From assembly GCA_034008185.1 (NCBI GenBank), contig CM067109.1:37976885-38040884 (forward strand): a stretch of DNA of 64,000 bases, in the 5' to 3' direction. Source of the DNA: Gorsachius magnificus (lineage: Eukaryota > Chordata > Aves > Pelecaniformes > Ardeidae). Positions 62,644 to 64,000 of the stretch are shown one piece after another. The translations under genes were made by a program, and so were the position numbers. Position 1 is the stretch's first letter; the number at the start of each line of letters is the position of its first letter. Below the pieces are notes generated by a model. The model saw nothing but the letters and a program-made list of their open reading frames with translations, was not told the DNA's origin and did no database searches.

Positions 62644-64000
62644 ATCCAGGTATTGCATCGATTTTTTGAATGCCACTGCACATTAGTACATTTTCAGCTC
62701 TGAGATGTTGAAACAAATTTTACATGCTGCAGAGAAGTCCTTATGTCCTTACTGTACTCCACCACGATGACGGTAAGGCAGCAGCAAAAGGAGCAGTCGC
62801 CCGCTGTACCTGGGAGAGGCCTTCAGTAGCCTCAGTTGCTGCAAAGGACGAATTCTAGCCTAACCAAACAGCACTAATGAAACAGATGAATAGGAATGGC
62901 CCAAAAACTCCTTTCAAGCACAAAGCAAGCATGTTAGCAGGTTTTGGCACCACAACGAAAATGAAGAAATTAAGCAACCTTTTTAAACTCCTCAAAGATT
63001 CTCAGATAACAGTCATTACCCTCCATAAAACTCAAGCATCTACAGGCTGCATTCACAACTGGGGCGTATTTGCACAACAAATGTATTTGTTTAATAAATA
63101 TGGAAATTAAAACACAACAGTTGGTATTTACTATGCATTTCTTACATGAACTACCATAGCTCATTTTTAAAATATATCGGATTTCTATTAAAGCTTGCAT
63201 CTGTTCCTGCTTCGATTACTTACACCAAGAAGTTTAACTCTTCAGGAAGCAGAGCAACATAAGAGCGGAGGACCTGCTTCTTCCCCTATAGTTTTTCCAT
63301 ACCCATCTGTAAAATTTTGTCACCACACTCTATTTATAAAGCCAGTTCAGCTTGCATGAGAACTGGAGCCTGGCACTACTTTAGGCAACAGTGACCAGCT
63401 ACTTGGTTCCATTTTAAAGCAGAGCATTTGTGACAGCTTCAGAAGCAATATACACAAATGCTGTTTGGGGTTCAACCCTACTGCACCTCTGGCTATCCTA
63501 CAGGACAAAACTTATTAATACTTAAACATCAGCATTAAGACTATCATGCATTTTACATAGGATGCTTTGGTTCCAACATGATTTCTTCATTGAGTCGCTG
63601 GCCAGCAAGGCACTTGCTTCCGTCTTATCTGAATTATTCATGAGGCATTCCCCTGTAGAAATCATCAACTTAACTGGAAGAATCATTCAACAGAACACTT
63701 CTGTCACATTTTATTTTTTCCCCTTTATTAAGTTCCAGTGTTAATGAAAAGCACTGCATTTTTTTTCTCTAAGAAAGAAATTGTGTATGAAGCATTTATT
63801 CATGAACATCCATTACCTGCTACGCATCAGAAACAGAACCTTGGACTAAAAGGTGGGAAATCGTTGGGCAGATGAAAAAGTTACTAAAAATCAGTGAATA
63901 ATTACAAATAGGTACATATGAATAACATTTTGATATACATACAATTTGATATAAATAACTATCTGCCAAACATCTACTTCTAGGAACTTGTAATTTTCTC
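62644..64000. other. Unique DNA with no gene
   Basis: No gene or transposon was recognised. The open frames 62877-63110 (+) and 62970-63200 (-) overlap each other and have unfamiliar translations. Confidence 0.6.

Overview
The window looks like a gene-poor piece of a bird genome, probably an intergenic desert or the inside of a very large intron. The evidence for a bird is the repeat content. There are five recognisable 3' ends of CR1 LINEs, with the typical 3'-terminal octamer ATTCTATG and the C-terminal reverse-transcriptase block. There is also one near full-length solo LTR of a kind I know from Neoavian genomes, and a second LTR-like fragment of another avian endogenous retrovirus family. 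Base composition is AT-rich throughout, with short GC-richer islets. I cannot name the species or the chromosome.

No protein-coding gene, rRNA, tRNA or CRISPR array is supported. The longest open frame (146 codons, 25839-26279, + strand) is about what chance gives in six frames of AT-rich DNA of this length. The translations I could read were unlike any family I know, except for two that run through CR1 copies (34994-35365 on + and 61723-62061 on -). These carry the end of the CR1 ORF2 protein and are dead retrotransposon remnants.

Layout: 1-3543 unique AT-rich DNA; 3544-3753 CR1 (-) followed by a short (AC)n; 5994-6053 short CR1 end (-); 6054-27134 unique DNA holding a perfect AT palindrome (10188-10212), compound homopolymers (12415-12475), a GC-rich YY1-like hairpin (15093-15116), two alternating purine-pyrimidine tracts (17818-17844, 18515-18537), a GA/CT hairpin (17904-17941) and an enhancer-like stretch (24150-24480); 27135-27718 solo LTR (+); 27719-35189 unique AT-rich DNA with a TAAT-rich cluster (31338-31425); 35190-35508 CR1 (+) with a premature stop; 35509-53222 unique DNA with a G-quadruplex candidate (50291-50333); 53223-53353 CR1 (-); 55302-55334 an orphan CR1 tail; 56545-56960 the best enhancer-like stretch; 61791-62643 a repeat cluster of a CR1 (-) with an internal decamer triplication, an unclassified GC-richer segment and an LTR-like piece (+); then unique DNA to the end.

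Nothing here amounts to a new multi-gene system. The worthwhile leads are candidate regulatory stretches and unusual local structures, which need alignment to other birds to test. All enhancer calls rest on motif reading alone and carry low confidence.
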